DNA of 64,000 bases from assembly GCA_963702305.1 (NCBI GenBank), contig CAVPBX010000009.1, positions 1-64,000 on the forward strand, in the 5' to 3' direction. The translations under genes were made by a program, and so were the position numbers. The notes under the pieces were generated by a model. That model saw nothing but the letters and a program-made list of their open reading frames with translations. It was not told the DNA's origin and did not search any database. This DNA comes from PALSA-693 sp963702305 (lineage in GTDB: Bacteria > Actinomycetota > Acidimicrobiia > Acidimicrobiales > Palsa-688). Below are positions 55,603 through 64,000 of this stretch, piece after piece (the stretch's first letter is position 1; the number at the start of each line of letters is the position of its first letter).

Positions 55603-58600
55603 TGCGGCTCCGGGACTGGCCGGTCCTCCGGCAGCTGCGCGGGACCGACCCGTCCGGGCGAGGCGCCGCGGTCAAGTCGGCGAGATCGGCCCACCTCCGG
55701 GCCCGCACTGCGGACGCCGACCAGGTGGTCAAGTCGGTGTGCCCGTACTGCGCGGTGGGGTGCGGCCAGAACGTGTTCGTCAAGGATCGCCGGGTCGTGC
55801 ACATCGAAGGTGACCCGGATTCCCCGGTCAGCCGGGGCCGGTTGTGCCCGAAGGGGTCGGCCAGCCTCCAGCTCACCACCGGGCCCCAGCGGCGCTACGA
55901 CGTGCTGTACCGCCGCCCGCACGGCACGGACTGGGAGCGGATCGACCTGGACACCGCCATGGACATGGTCGCCGACCGGGTCATCCGCGCCCGCCGGGAG
56001 GGCTGGCAGTGGGAGGACGGCGGCAAACGGGTCCGGCGCACCATGGGCATCGCCAGCCTGGGCGGGGCCACGCTCGACAACGAAGAGAACTATCTGATGA
56101 AGAAGCTGTACACCGCCCTGGGCGCCATCCAGATCGAAAACCAGGCCCGCATATGACACTCGTCCACCGTCCCCAGTTTGGGGACTTCGTTTGGTCGGGG
56201 CGGGGCGACCACCTTCCAGCAGGACCTGCAGAACGCCGATTGCATCTTCATCGACGGGTCCAACATGGCCGAGTGCCACCCGGTGGGGTTCCAGTGGGTG
56301 ATGGAAGCCAAGGCGCGCGGCGCCACCATCATCCACGTCGACCCCCGCTTCACCCGGACCAGCGCGCTGGCGGACATCCACGTGCCGTTGCGGGCCGGTT
56401 CGGACATCGCCTTCCTGGGCGGGCTCATCAATTACGTCATCAGTGAGGACCGCTACTTCCGCGAGTACGTGACGGCGTACACCAACGCGCCGACGCTCAT
56501 CAACGACCAGTTCCGCGACACCGAGGACCTGGACGGCGTGTTCTCCGGACTGGACGAGGCCGAGAGGACCTACGACTTCCGCACCTGGGAGTACGAGGGC
56601 GGTGAGGTCCGGGCCGCGTCGGGTGAGCGTGACCCCGAACACCGGGACCGCCCGTCGGGGGCGGGGCCCAGCGCGGCGCTGCGGGGCGCCGGCCGGGGCG
56701 AGGCCCACGGCTCCGGCGGGGCGCCCGTGCCGCAGGGGGCAGAACGGGACGAGACCTTGCAGGACCCCCGCTGCGTGTTTCAGATCGTCAAACGCCACTT
56801 CGCCCGCTACACGCCGGAGAAAGTCGAGGAGATCTGCGGGGTCCCCCCCGAGCTGTTCCGGAAGGTGTGCGAGGCCTTGGTCGCCAACTCCGGCCGGGAG
56901 CGCACCACCGCCCTGGTGTACGCGCTCGGCTGGACCCAGCACACCGTCGGCGTGCAGTACATCCGCACCGCGGCCATCCTGCAGCTGCTGCTCGGCAACG
57001 TCGGCCGCCCCGGCGGGGGGATCCTGGCCCTGCGGGGCCACGCCAGCATCCAGGGGTCGACCGACATCCCCACCCTCTTCGATCTGCTCCCCGGCTACAT
57101 CCCGATGCCGCACGCCCACCAGGACGAGGATCTGGACCGGTTTATCGAGGCCTCCATGACCGACAAGGGGTTCTGGGGGGAGATGCGCTCCTATGTCGTC
57201 AGCCTGCTCAAGGCCTGGTGGGGCGAGGCCGCCACCGCGGCGAACGACTACTGCTTCGACTACCTGCCCCGGCTGACGGGCAGCGCCAGTTCGTACGAAA
57301 CGGTGATGGCGCAGATCGACGGCAAGTGCAAGGGCTACTTCATCGTGGGCGAGAACCCGGCCGTCGGGTCGGCCAACGCCAAGATGCAGCGCCTGGGCCT
57401 GGCCAACCTGGACTGGCTGGTGGTCCGGGACTTCTCGCTCATCGAGAGCGCGACCTGGTGGAAGGACGGCCCCGAGATCGAAACCGGCGAACTGCGCACG
57501 GAGGAAATCGCCACGGAGGTGTTCTTCTTTCCGGCGGCCGCCCACACGGAAAAAAACGGGAGCTTCACGAATACCCAGCGGATGTTGCAGTGGCACCATC
57601 TGGCGGTCGAACCGGCGGGAGACGCCCGCAGTGATCTCTGGTTTTACTACCACCTGGGCCGCCGCATCCGGGAGAAGCTGGCGGGGTCCACCGACGAGAT
57701 GGACCGCCCCGTCCTGGATCTGACCTGGGACTACCCCACCCAGGGCGAACAGGCGGAACCCAGCGCGGAGGCGGTCCTGGCCGAGATCAACGGGCGGGAC
57801 CGGGATGGCACCCCGCTGCATGCCTACACCCAGCTCGCCGACGACGGCTCCACCGCCTGCGGGTGCTGGATCTACTGCGGCGTGTACGCGGACGGGGTCA
57901 ACCAGGCCGCCCGCCGCAAGCCGGGTCGCGAGCAGGACTGGGTGGCGGCCGAGTGGGCGTGGGCGTGGCCGGCCAATCGCCGCATCCTGTACAACCGGGC
58001 CTCCGCCGACCCCGACGGCCGCCCGTGGAGCGACCGCAAGGCGTTGATCTGGTGGGACCAGGCCCAGTCCAAATGGACCGGCCACGACATCCCCGACTTC
58101 GAAGCCACCAAAGCCCCCTGGTACCGGCCGCCGGCGGAGCGCTGCGCGGCCGAGGCGCTGGCCGGCGACGATCCGTTCGTCATGCAGGCCGACGGGAAGG
58201 GTTGGCTCTTCGCGCCGGCCGGCCTGGTCGACGGACCGCTGCCGGCGCACTACGAACCGCAGGACTCGCCGTTCCCGAACACGCTCTACGGCCAGCAGCG
58301 CAACCCGGTACGCGAGGTGTTCTCCCGGCGGCACAACCGGTACCACCCCGACCCGACGCAACCTGGCGCAGGCGTGTTCCCCTACGTCCTCACCACCTAC
58401 CGGCTGACCGAGCACCACACCGCGGGCGGGATGTCCCGGTGGCTCCCCTACCTGTCCGAACTGCAGCCGGAGATGTTCTGTGAGGTGTCGCCGGCGCTGG
58501 CCGCCGAGCGCGGCCTCGAGCACCAGGGGTGGGCCACCGTCGTCACCGCCCGCGGGGTCATCGAGGCCCGGGTGCTGGTCACGGAGCGCATGACGCCGCT

Positions 58601-58856
58601 GACCGTCCAGGGCCGGACGGTGCACCAGATCGGGCTGCCCTACCACTGGGGCCCGAACGGCTACTCGACGGGCGACGCGGCCAACGAACTGGCGGCGATC
58701 GCCCTCGACCCCAACGTCCATATCCAGGAGGTCAAGGCCTTCACCGGTGACATCCGACCCGGGCGCCGGCCGCGGGGTCCCGCCGCCACCGCGCTGGTCG
58801 AGGACTACATCCGCCGGGCGGGGATCACCGACGAGACCGGGATGGGAGTTACCTGA
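55602..58856 (+). CDS. fdhA: Formate dehydrogenase catalytic subunit, selenocysteine-containing (Mo/W-bis-MGD enzyme)
   Basis: 1,084 residues if the TGA at 56154-56156 is read as Sec. ATG 55602 gives MRLRDWPVLRQLRG, the family N-terminus; ATG 55515 is possible. The 4Fe-4S motif CPYCAVGCGQN-27aa-CPKGSA is near residues 49-85. The residues around the UGA, ENQARI-U-HSSTVPSLGTSFGRGG, match the catalytic U/C-H of FdnG/FdhF-type enzymes, and both sides are in one frame. C-terminal MGD-binding domain: HGPNGY-like YHWGPNGYSTGDAANEL. No Tat signal, so likely cytoplasmic. First gene of a three-gene operon with FdhB and NrfD-like subunits. Confidence 0.93.
56157..56196 (+). promoter_or_regulatory. SECIS-like hairpin downstream of the UGA codon
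   Basis: Twelve nucleotides after the UGA, a perfect stem GTCCCC (56169-56174) / GGGGAC (56180-56185) closes a 5-nt loop AGTTT. The apical loop is about 19 nt from the UGA, within the 16-37 nt window described for bacterial SECIS elements. The loop retains a GU. It supports decoding by SelB and Sec-tRNA. Confidence 0.7.
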
Positions 58857-59764
58857 TGCCTATTGAGCCGTTCCGCTCCCTGCTCGACGGCGCCGATCCG
58901 GCCACGGCGAGCGGCTACCCGGACCACCCGCCCCGGGTGGGCTTCTTTACCGACACGTCGGTGTGCATCGGGTGCAAGGCCTGCGAGGTGGCCTGCAAGG
59001 AGTGGAACCACGTCCCCGAGGACGGCCTGACCTTTACCGGCATGTCCTACGACAACACCGGAGGGTTGGGAGCCGACACCTGGCGGCACGTGGCGTTCAT
59101 CGAGCAGGCCCGGCCCGCCAGCCCGGCCGACGGTGCCAGCCCGGCCGACGGTGCCAGCCCAGACGACGGTGCCAGCCCAGACGACGGTGGCCCCGGCGGC
59201 GTCCGCTGGCTGATGTCGTCGGACGTGTGCAAGCACTGCACCCACGCGGCCTGCCTGGACGTGTGCCCGACCGGCGCCCTCTTTCGCACCGAGTTCGGCA
59301 CCGTGGTGGTCCAGGAGGACATCTGCAACGGCTGCGGCTACTGCGTCTCGGCCTGCCCCTACGGCGTCATCGATCGCCGCCGCGACGACGGGCGGGCGTG
59401 GAAGTGCACCCTGTGCTACGACCGTCTGGGGGCCGGCGCCGAGCCCGCCTGCGCCCACGCCTGCCCCACCCAATCCATCCAGTTCGGCCCGTTGGACGAG
59501 CTGCGGGTCCGGGCCGACCGCCGGCTGGCCGAGCTCCAGCGCCGCGGCACGGCCGGCGCCCGCCTGTACGGCCGCGACCCGGAGAACGGGGTGGGCGGCG
59601 ACGGCGCCTTCTTCCTGCTCCTCGACGAACCCGAGGTCTACGGCCTGCCCCCGGACCCGGTGGTCACCACCCGCGACCTGCCGGCCATGTGGCGACGGGT
59701 CGCCATCGCCGCGGTGGCGCTGGCCGGCACCATCACCGCCACCTTCGCCGGGCCCCGCCGGTGA
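58856..59764 (+). CDS. fdhB: Formate dehydrogenase iron-sulfur (beta) subunit
   Basis: 302 residues; the start codon overlaps the end of the catalytic gene. Four cysteine clusters: SVCIGCKACEVACKEWN, DVCKHCTHAACLDVCPTG, CNGCGYCVSACPYG and KCTLCYDRLGAGAEPACAHACP, enough for four 4Fe-4S centres as in FdnH. A C-terminal hydrophobic segment (VAIAAVALAGTITATFAG) suggests a membrane anchor. A tandem insert of four 6-residue repeats (ASPADG/ASPDDG) lies near residue 85. Passes electrons from the catalytic subunit to the NrfD-like membrane subunit. Confidence 0.93.
   Translation: MPIEPFRSLLDGADPATASGYPDHPPRVGFFTDTSVCIGCKACEVACKEWNHVPEDGLTFTGMSYDNTGGLGADTWRHVAFIEQARPASPADGASPADGASPDDGASPDDGGPGGVRWLMSSDVCKHCTHAACLDVCPTGALFRTEFGTVVVQEDICNGCGYCVSACPYGVIDRRRDDGRAWKCTLCYDRLGAGAEPACAHACPTQSIQFGPLDELRVRADRRLAELQRRGTAGARLYGRDPENGVGGDGAFFLLLDEPEVYGLPPDPVVTTRDLPAMWRRVAIAAVALAGTITATFAGPRR
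59117..59188 (+). repeat. 18-bp in-frame tandem repeat in fdhB
   Basis: Four copies of gccagcccggccgacggt, the last two with agacg in place of ggccg, so two sub-types occur as pairs. They encode Ala-Ser-Pro-(Ala/Asp)-Asp-Gly. The insert lies in a loop between the first two cysteine clusters and keeps the frame. Confidence 0.9.
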
Positions 59765-59799
59765 CCGGCGTCGCCCGCCGCCGGGGCGGGGAGGTGGCC

Positions 59800-60690
59800 A
59801 TGGTCCCGGCCGCCGAGTTCCAGTCGTACTACGGCAAACCCATCCTCAAGGCCCCGACCTGGGCCCCCCTCGACATCGCCGGCTACCTCTTTCTCGGCGG
59901 GTTGGCCGGCGCCAGCTCGGTGGTGGGGGCCGGGGCCCAGGCCACCGGACGACCGGCCCTGGCCCGGGCCACCAAGACGGCAGCCCTGACCGCGGCGGTA
60001 TTGTCGTTGACCGCCCTGGTGCACGATCTCGGGCGCCCAGCCCGCTTCCTCAACATGCTGCGCACTTTCAAGTGGACCTCGCCGATGAGCGTGGGCTCCT
60101 GGCTCTTGTCGGCCTACGCTCCGGCCGCCATCGGCGCCGCCTTGAGCGATCTCACCGGCATCGCCCCCGCGATGGGCACCGCCGCCACCGTGGCCGCGGC
60201 CATCACCGGGCCCGGGGTGGCGACCTACACCGGCGCCCTGATCGGCGACACCGCGGTGCCGGCGTGGCACGCCGGCCACCGCTACCTCCCCTTCGTCTTC
60301 GCCGCCTCGGCGGCCAGTGCCGCCGCCGGCGTGGGGTTGGTCGGGGCCCCGCTGGGCGAGACTGCACCCGTCCGGCGGCTGGCGGTGCTGGCCGGCACCA
60401 CCGAGCTGGTCACCGACCGGCGGATGCGGGCCGCCATGGGCATTCCGGCGGAGGCCTTCGAGGCGGGCCGGGCCAAGAGGTACCACCGAGCCAGCCAGAT
60501 CCTGACGGGGATCGGGATCACGGCCGCCGCCGCGGGCCGGCGCAGCCGCGCGGCCAGTGCCCTGGCCGGCGCGGCCCTGCTCGGCGGGTCGGCATTCACC
60601 CGGTTCGCCATCTTCGAGGCGGGCCGCATCTCGACCGCCGATCCCCGCTACACCGTCGTCCCCCAACGCCGGCGCCTCGCCTCTGGGTGA
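59800..60690 (+). CDS. NrfD/PsrC-like polytopic membrane subunit of formate dehydrogenase
   Basis: 296 residues from ATG 59800 (GGGAGG upstream); GTG 59761, overlapping the end of fdhB, is an alternative. FQSYYGKPILKAPTWAPLDI precedes the first helix (GYLFLGGLAGASSVVGAGAQ); further helices include ATVAAAITGPGVATYTGALI. The NrfD family moves electrons to the quinone pool without haem. This makes the complex a membrane-bound, inward-facing formate:quinone oxidoreductase, differing from FdnI (haem b) systems. Confidence 0.88.
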   Translation: MVPAAEFQSYYGKPILKAPTWAPLDIAGYLFLGGLAGASSVVGAGAQATGRPALARATKTAALTAAVLSLTALVHDLGRPARFLNMLRTFKWTSPMSVGSWLLSAYAPAAIGAALSDLTGIAPAMGTAATVAAAITGPGVATYTGALIGDTAVPAWHAGHRYLPFVFAASAASAAAGVGLVGAPLGETAPVRRLAVLAGTTELVTDRRMRAAMGIPAEAFEAGRAKRYHRASQILTGIGITAAAAGRRSRAASALAGAALLGGSAFTRFAIFEAGRISTADPRYTVVPQRRRLASG

Positions 60691-60732
60691 CGTGGGGGGT
60701 CGCGGCCGACTCGATGGTGCTAATACTTTTCC

Positions 60733-61773
60733 GTGACACGGGGTGGCTCGACGGCGGCCGGGACCGATCCCGCCGCCGTAGAGCACGGCGGCGAAGCCCT
60801 GCCGGCCGCAGCGGATCTCGACCCTACGAAGGCTCAACCCGCCCTCGTCGTCAACCAGCTGACCAAACGCTTCGGTACGCGCCTGGCCTTCTCCGAGGTG
60901 TCCTTCGAGGTCGCCTACGGCGAGGTATTCGGCTTTCTCGGTCCCAACGGAGCCGGCAAGACGACGACCGTCCGGACCCTCGCCACCCTGATCGCGCCCA
61001 CGTCCGGCTCGGCGACGGTGGCGGGGATCCCGCTCCTACCCGAGAACGGGGTGGCGATCCGTCAGCGCATATCGGTGATGCCCGAGTCGCCGGGCCTGTA
61101 CCTGCGCCTGACCGTGACCGAGAACCTCGAGTACTTCGCCGGTCTCTACGGCCTGCCGCGGCCTGGACCACGGATCGAGGACGCCCTGGCGGCGGTCAAC
61201 CTCGCCGACCGGGCGGCCGATCTGTGCGGCAGCCTGTCGAAGGGACTGCGTCAGCGGGTCGGCTTGGCCCGGGCGCTACTCAGTGACCCGGCCATCATGT
61301 TCCTCGACGAGCCCACGTCCGGGCTCGACCCCCTGGCCGCGCACGAGGTGCATGACCTGATCAATGGCCTGCGTCAGAAGGGTGTGACCATCTTTCTCAC
61401 CACCCACCGGCTGGACGAGGCCGAACGGCTCTGCGACCGGGTCGCCATCATGAACACCACCCTGCGGACCGTGGGCCGGCCCGACGAGCTCCGAGAGCAA
61501 TTGTTCCATCGAGGGATCGTCGTCAAGACCGTGGCTCCCCTGACCGACCCCGATCAGGTCTTCGGGTCCATCCCGGCCGTCGACAGCTGGCAACGCGACA
61601 GCACCGGCGGCTACCTGCTCTCGGTGTCCGATCCCACCATCGCCACCCCGGAGGTGACGCGCCGGCTGGTGGCGGCCGGCGCCGACGTGCTCGCGATCAG
61701 CGAATCGCGGCACTCGTTGGAGGACGTCTACCTCGAACTCATCGACGAGGATGTCGAGGCCCGGGCCCGATGA
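60733..61773 (+). CDS. ABC-2 transporter ATP-binding protein
   Basis: 346 residues from GTG 60733, with an unusual acidic N-terminal extension of about 40 residues (TAAGTDPAAVEHGGEALPAA) before the ATPase domain. Walker A FLGPNGAGKTTTV, signature LSKGLRQRVGLARAL (a KGLR variant seen in NatA-type proteins), Walker B AIMFLDEP, H-loop TTHRLDEAE. The C-terminus ends ALEDVYLELIDED-like. Coupled to the permease by a 4-bp overlap. Confidence 0.92.
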   Translation: MTRGGSTAAGTDPAAVEHGGEALPAAADLDPTKAQPALVVNQLTKRFGTRLAFSEVSFEVAYGEVFGFLGPNGAGKTTTVRTLATLIAPTSGSATVAGIPLLPENGVAIRQRISVMPESPGLYLRLTVTENLEYFAGLYGLPRPGPRIEDALAAVNLADRAADLCGSLSKGLRQRVGLARALLSDPAIMFLDEPTSGLDPLAAHEVHDLINGLRQKGVTIFLTTHRLDEAERLCDRVAIMNTTLRTVGRPDELREQLFHRGIVVKTVAPLTDPDQVFGSIPAVDSWQRDSTGGYLLSVSDPTIATPEVTRRLVAAGADVLAISESRHSLEDVYLELIDEDVEARAR

Positions 61774-62600
61774 TGCGAGTCGACGTCACCCGGATCCGCG
61801 CCGTCATCCGCAAGGAATTGCGCGACTACCGGCGCAATCGGTTCATCGTGGTGACGATGGCCGTCATGCCCGCCATCTTCCTCGCCCTTCCGATCGTCGA
61901 CATCTTCCTGTTCCCCGCGTCCGCGTCGAACGGCAGGTTGGACAAGCTGCTCGGGGTGTCCCTGCTGTACCTGCTCCTGATCCCGGTCCTGGTGCCGGCG
62001 ACGATCTCCGGCTACGCGGTGATCGGCGAGCGCGATCAAGGGACCCTCGAACCACTGCTCACCACCCCGATTCGCCAAGAAGAACTCCTGATCGGCAAGG
62101 CGGCCGCGGCCCTGCTCCCCTCGGTGGCGATCGCCTACGCCGCGTTCGGGATCTTCCTGGCCTGCGTGGAGCTGTTCGCCAAGTCCGCCGTCGCCACCGC
62201 CGTCTTCCGCCAGGGTCCGGTGCTGCTCGCCCAGGTCCTCTTCACCCCCCTGTTGGCCGGGTGGGCCATCTGGGTGGGCATGGCGGTTTCGGCCCGGTCC
62301 AGCGACGTCCGCGTCGCCCAGCAGTTGGGCACCCTCGCCAGCCTTCCGGTCCTCGGCCTCACCTCGCTCATGTCCTTCGGAGTGATCACTCCGATGTTCG
62401 GCCTCACCGTGGGGATGGCGGCCGGCCTCCTCGCCATCGACGTGCTGGCGTGGCGCGTCGTCTCCGCCATCTTCGATCGGGAGCGACTGATCACCGGCGC
62501 CAAGCCCGTCCACGACGCGCCCGGCAACCCCAGGTCGTTCGGCGGCGGGCCGCTGCTGTTCCGCGCCGTCAGAGCGATGCGACACCGACCGCTCAGCTGA
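61770..62600 (+). CDS. ABC-2 transporter permease (NatB-like)
   Basis: 276 residues, six predicted helices. N-terminal IRAVIRKELRDYRRNRFIVV, helix 1 TMAVMPAIFLALPIVDIFLF, and the central family loop GYAVIGERDQGTLEPLLTTP. C-terminal helices around MFGLTVGMAAGLLAIDVLAW. Substrate unknown; NatAB-type pumps export ions or peptides. Overlaps the 3' end of the convergent TetR gene by 8 bp. Confidence 0.9.
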   Translation: MMRVDVTRIRAVIRKELRDYRRNRFIVVTMAVMPAIFLALPIVDIFLFPASASNGRLDKLLGVSLLYLLLIPVLVPATISGYAVIGERDQGTLEPLLTTPIRQEELLIGKAAAALLPSVAIAYAAFGIFLACVELFAKSAVATAVFRQGPVLLAQVLFTPLLAGWAIWVGMAVSARSSDVRVAQQLGTLASLPVLGLTSLMSFGVITPMFGLTVGMAAGLLAIDVLAWRVVSAIFDRERLITGAKPVHDAPGNPRSFGGGPLLFRAVRAMRHRPLS

Positions 62601-63261
62601 TCGCGGCGCCGGGTTCTCGCTGGGTTCGTTTGGCTCGAGGCGCGCGTCGCGTGGGCGACCCGAGGTCGAGGACCTGTGAGGTGGCGTCGGCGGCGTCGGC
62701 GAGCAGCTGGTCGCGGGGTGTGCCGAGCCGGGCTCGAGCGCTCAGCGACAGCATGGCGTTGACGGCCCGGCGAGCACCTTGCGCGGCGGGATAGCCAGAG
62801 GGCAGCTGGCCGCGCCGAACGGCAGCGGACAGGTACGCAACTATCTCAGTCTGGTAGGCCTCGAAGTTGGCCTTCAGGTAGGCCTGTACGCCGGCCAGAT
62901 CGGTGACGGCGGCGGTGCCGCCGAGCAGGCACCCAAGGTGGGAGCGATCGGCAGTCGTGTACTCGACGATTTGACCGAAGAAGGCGTCGAGACCGTCGCG
63001 GACCGACTCTTCGGCCTGCATCGCCCGCAGGGGGGCAAAGCCGACCGTCTCTCGGTACCGCTCCAAGGCCCGTAGGAACAGAGCCTCCTTGTCGCCGAAC
63101 GCGTGGTAGATGCTGGGACGGCCCATACCCATGGCGGCGCCCAACTCGTCCAAGCTGGTGTCGGCATAACCCTTGGCCCAGAACAGCTGGGCGGCGCGGT
63201 CCAGGGCTGCTTCGGGATCGTACGAGCGGGGCCGTCCCCGCTGCCTAGATTTTTCTACCAT
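62593..63261 (-). CDS. TetR-family transcriptional regulator
   Basis: 222 residues from ATG 63261; GTG 63270 is possible. HTH in the N-terminal 60 residues: ALDRAAQLFWAKGYADTSLD, GAAMGMGRPSIYHAFGDKEALF. The C-terminal ligand domain is of the TetR_C type seen in AcuR/ComR-like proteins (GCLLGGTAAVTDLAG, with HLGC motif). A TATGAT -10-like box at 63278-63273 would start transcription close to the start codon. Divergent from the MFS gene at 63360, a likely target. Confidence 0.9.
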   Translation of the reverse strand: MVEKSRQRGRPRSYDPEAALDRAAQLFWAKGYADTSLDELGAAMGMGRPSIYHAFGDKEALFLRALERYRETVGFAPLRAMQAEESVRDGLDAFFGQIVEYTTADRSHLGCLLGGTAAVTDLAGVQAYLKANFEAYQTEIVAYLSAAVRRGQLPSGYPAAQGARRAVNAMLSLSARARLGTPRDQLLADAADATSQVLDLGSPTRRAPRAKRTQREPGAAIS

Positions 63262-63359
63262 CTCGCACACAAATCATAGCACTGCGGTTATTGTACTGCT
63301 CCGCATACAAAGACGCCGGCCCCGTCGGCGCCCACGACCAAACAGGAGCGGCAAGGTAG

Positions 63360-64000
63360 ATGCGACCCTCAGATACCAACGCGACGGACCCGACTTCGGC
63401 GTCGACTAGAAGAGTGGGGCCCACGACAATGGGGAATTATCGCCGTTCTGTGCGGCGCCCTGTTCCTCGACGCCATGGACGTGTCGAGCGTGAACGTCGC
63501 GCTTCCGACCATTGGGTCCCACCTACGGATGTCCTCATCGTCTCTGCAGTGGATCGTCTCGGGCTATGTACTCGGCTACGGCGGATTCCTGCTACTCGGA
63601 GGCCGGGCCGCTGACCTGCTGGGGCGCCGAAGGGTGTTCCTCGTGGCGCTGAGCGTCTTCGCCGCGGCGTCGGTCCTCGGCGGAGTCTCCAACGTCGCCG
63701 GTCTCTTGGTGGCCTCGCGGCTCATCAAGGGGGTGGCCGCGGCATTCACCGTCCCCGCCGGCCTATCCATCCTGACGACGACCTTCTCCGAGGGCGCAGC
63801 CCGAAACCGGGCGCTCGGTGCGTACGCCGCCACCGCGGCCGGAGGGTTCTCCCTCGGCCTGGTGATCGGAGGGCTGCTGTCCGAGCTCAGCTGGAGATGG
63901 GTGTTCCTGGTGCCGGCGCCGTTCACCGTCCTCATCGTCATCGCAGCCATCCGGGTTCTCGACCGTGGCAACGAGCCCTCGCTCGGGCATCGGCACTTCG
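63360..64000 (+). CDS. MFS transporter, DHA2-type, frameshifted and cut by the window edge
   Basis: Starts at ATG 63360. After a hydrophilic 25-residue N-terminus the frame must shift by one base near 63430-63440 (run of four G, then AA) to enter IIAVLCGALFLDAMDVSSVN and VALPTIGSHLRMSSSSLQWI. Motif A appears as GGRAADLLGRRRVFLVALSV and motif C as GGFSLGLVIGGLLSELSWRW. It runs open to 64000, so only about five of 12-14 helices are seen. Likely a drug or metabolite exporter controlled by the divergent TetR regulator. Confidence 0.8.

Noticed and set aside
56154..56156. TGA in formate dehydrogenase as a nonsense mutation splitting the gene
   Set aside because: The position is the known Sec site, the following His and frame are conserved, and a SECIS-like stem follows.
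1..64000. Search for tRNA, rRNA, plasmid or phage genes
   Set aside because: I saw no tRNA cloverleaf, rRNA stretch, integrase, transposase or replication gene that I could support by reading.

Overview
The window joins two unrelated kinds of DNA. Positions 1 to about 3,900 are moderate-GC, intron-bearing, fungal-type sequence. They end inside a LaeA-like SAM-dependent methyltransferase gene whose exons and GT-AG introns can be traced by eye. From about 3,900 to 64,000 the sequence is high-GC bacterial DNA of actinobacterial type: F420-type oxidoreductases, Ku, an L,D-transpeptidase, a DUF222/HNH protein, many GTG starts, apparently leaderless promoters and several ECF sigma factors. An uncultured soil actinobacterium, perhaps Acidimicrobiia-like, is my inference. 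The join falls inside an open reading frame and makes a chimeric protein, so I read it as an assembly artefact. At least 20 single-base frame breaks lie inside otherwise well-conserved bacterial genes, which fits an error-prone metagenomic contig; broken genes are given full extents with the break positions stated.

Layout of the bacterial part: truncated sarcosine-oxidase-like gene and a GntR(YtrA)-ABC operon behind a clear operator (3.9-6.7 kb); a perfect 20-bp tandem repeat; HNH endonuclease, SigG-like ECF sigma and VOC protein; P450 plus Hsp20-like protein; a broken Lhr-type helicase; an SDR; a divergent pair of envelope peptidoglycan enzymes whose start codons overlap; a lysyl-oxidase-like secreted protein; quinone oxidoreductase and a secreted beta-propeller protein (to 22.2 kb). 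Next come a DUF427-TesB fusion, a divergent thioredoxin/MerR pair, a large imperfect palindrome, an F420/PPOX protein, and a VOC-ABC operon divergent from a SigJ/ECF41 sigma gene. These last two transcription units appear to share back-to-back ECF41-type promoters.

The region 28.9-44.1 kb is the most system-like part. It holds two acyl-CoA dehydrogenases, two COG2159-type amidohydrolases, a double-domain CaiB/BaiF CoA-transferase, a two-domain VOC protein, and a branched-chain-type ABC importer in which LivH, LivM and LivG are one polypeptide, plus LivF. Two substrate-binding lipoproteins flank the importer. Their genes are nearly identical at DNA level except for the N-termini and a 127-bp internal patch. 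I read this as an uptake and CoA-dependent catabolic cluster for an unknown organic acid.

The region 44-55 kb carries an MFS pump, an NDH-2-like FAD protein divergent from a MarR regulator, an ECF42-DGPF pair, an LLM-class flavin/F420 enzyme, a BmrR-like MerR regulator divergent from a SnoaL-like gene, Ku, and a FUSC-type membrane protein. The region 55.5-60.7 kb is a formate dehydrogenase operon whose catalytic subunit is read through an in-frame UGA (selenocysteine) followed at once by a SECIS-like hairpin and preceded by a 12-codon leader ORF. An ABC-2 exporter, a TetR regulator and an MFS transporter cut by the window edge complete the window. I saw no rRNA, tRNA or CRISPR array.
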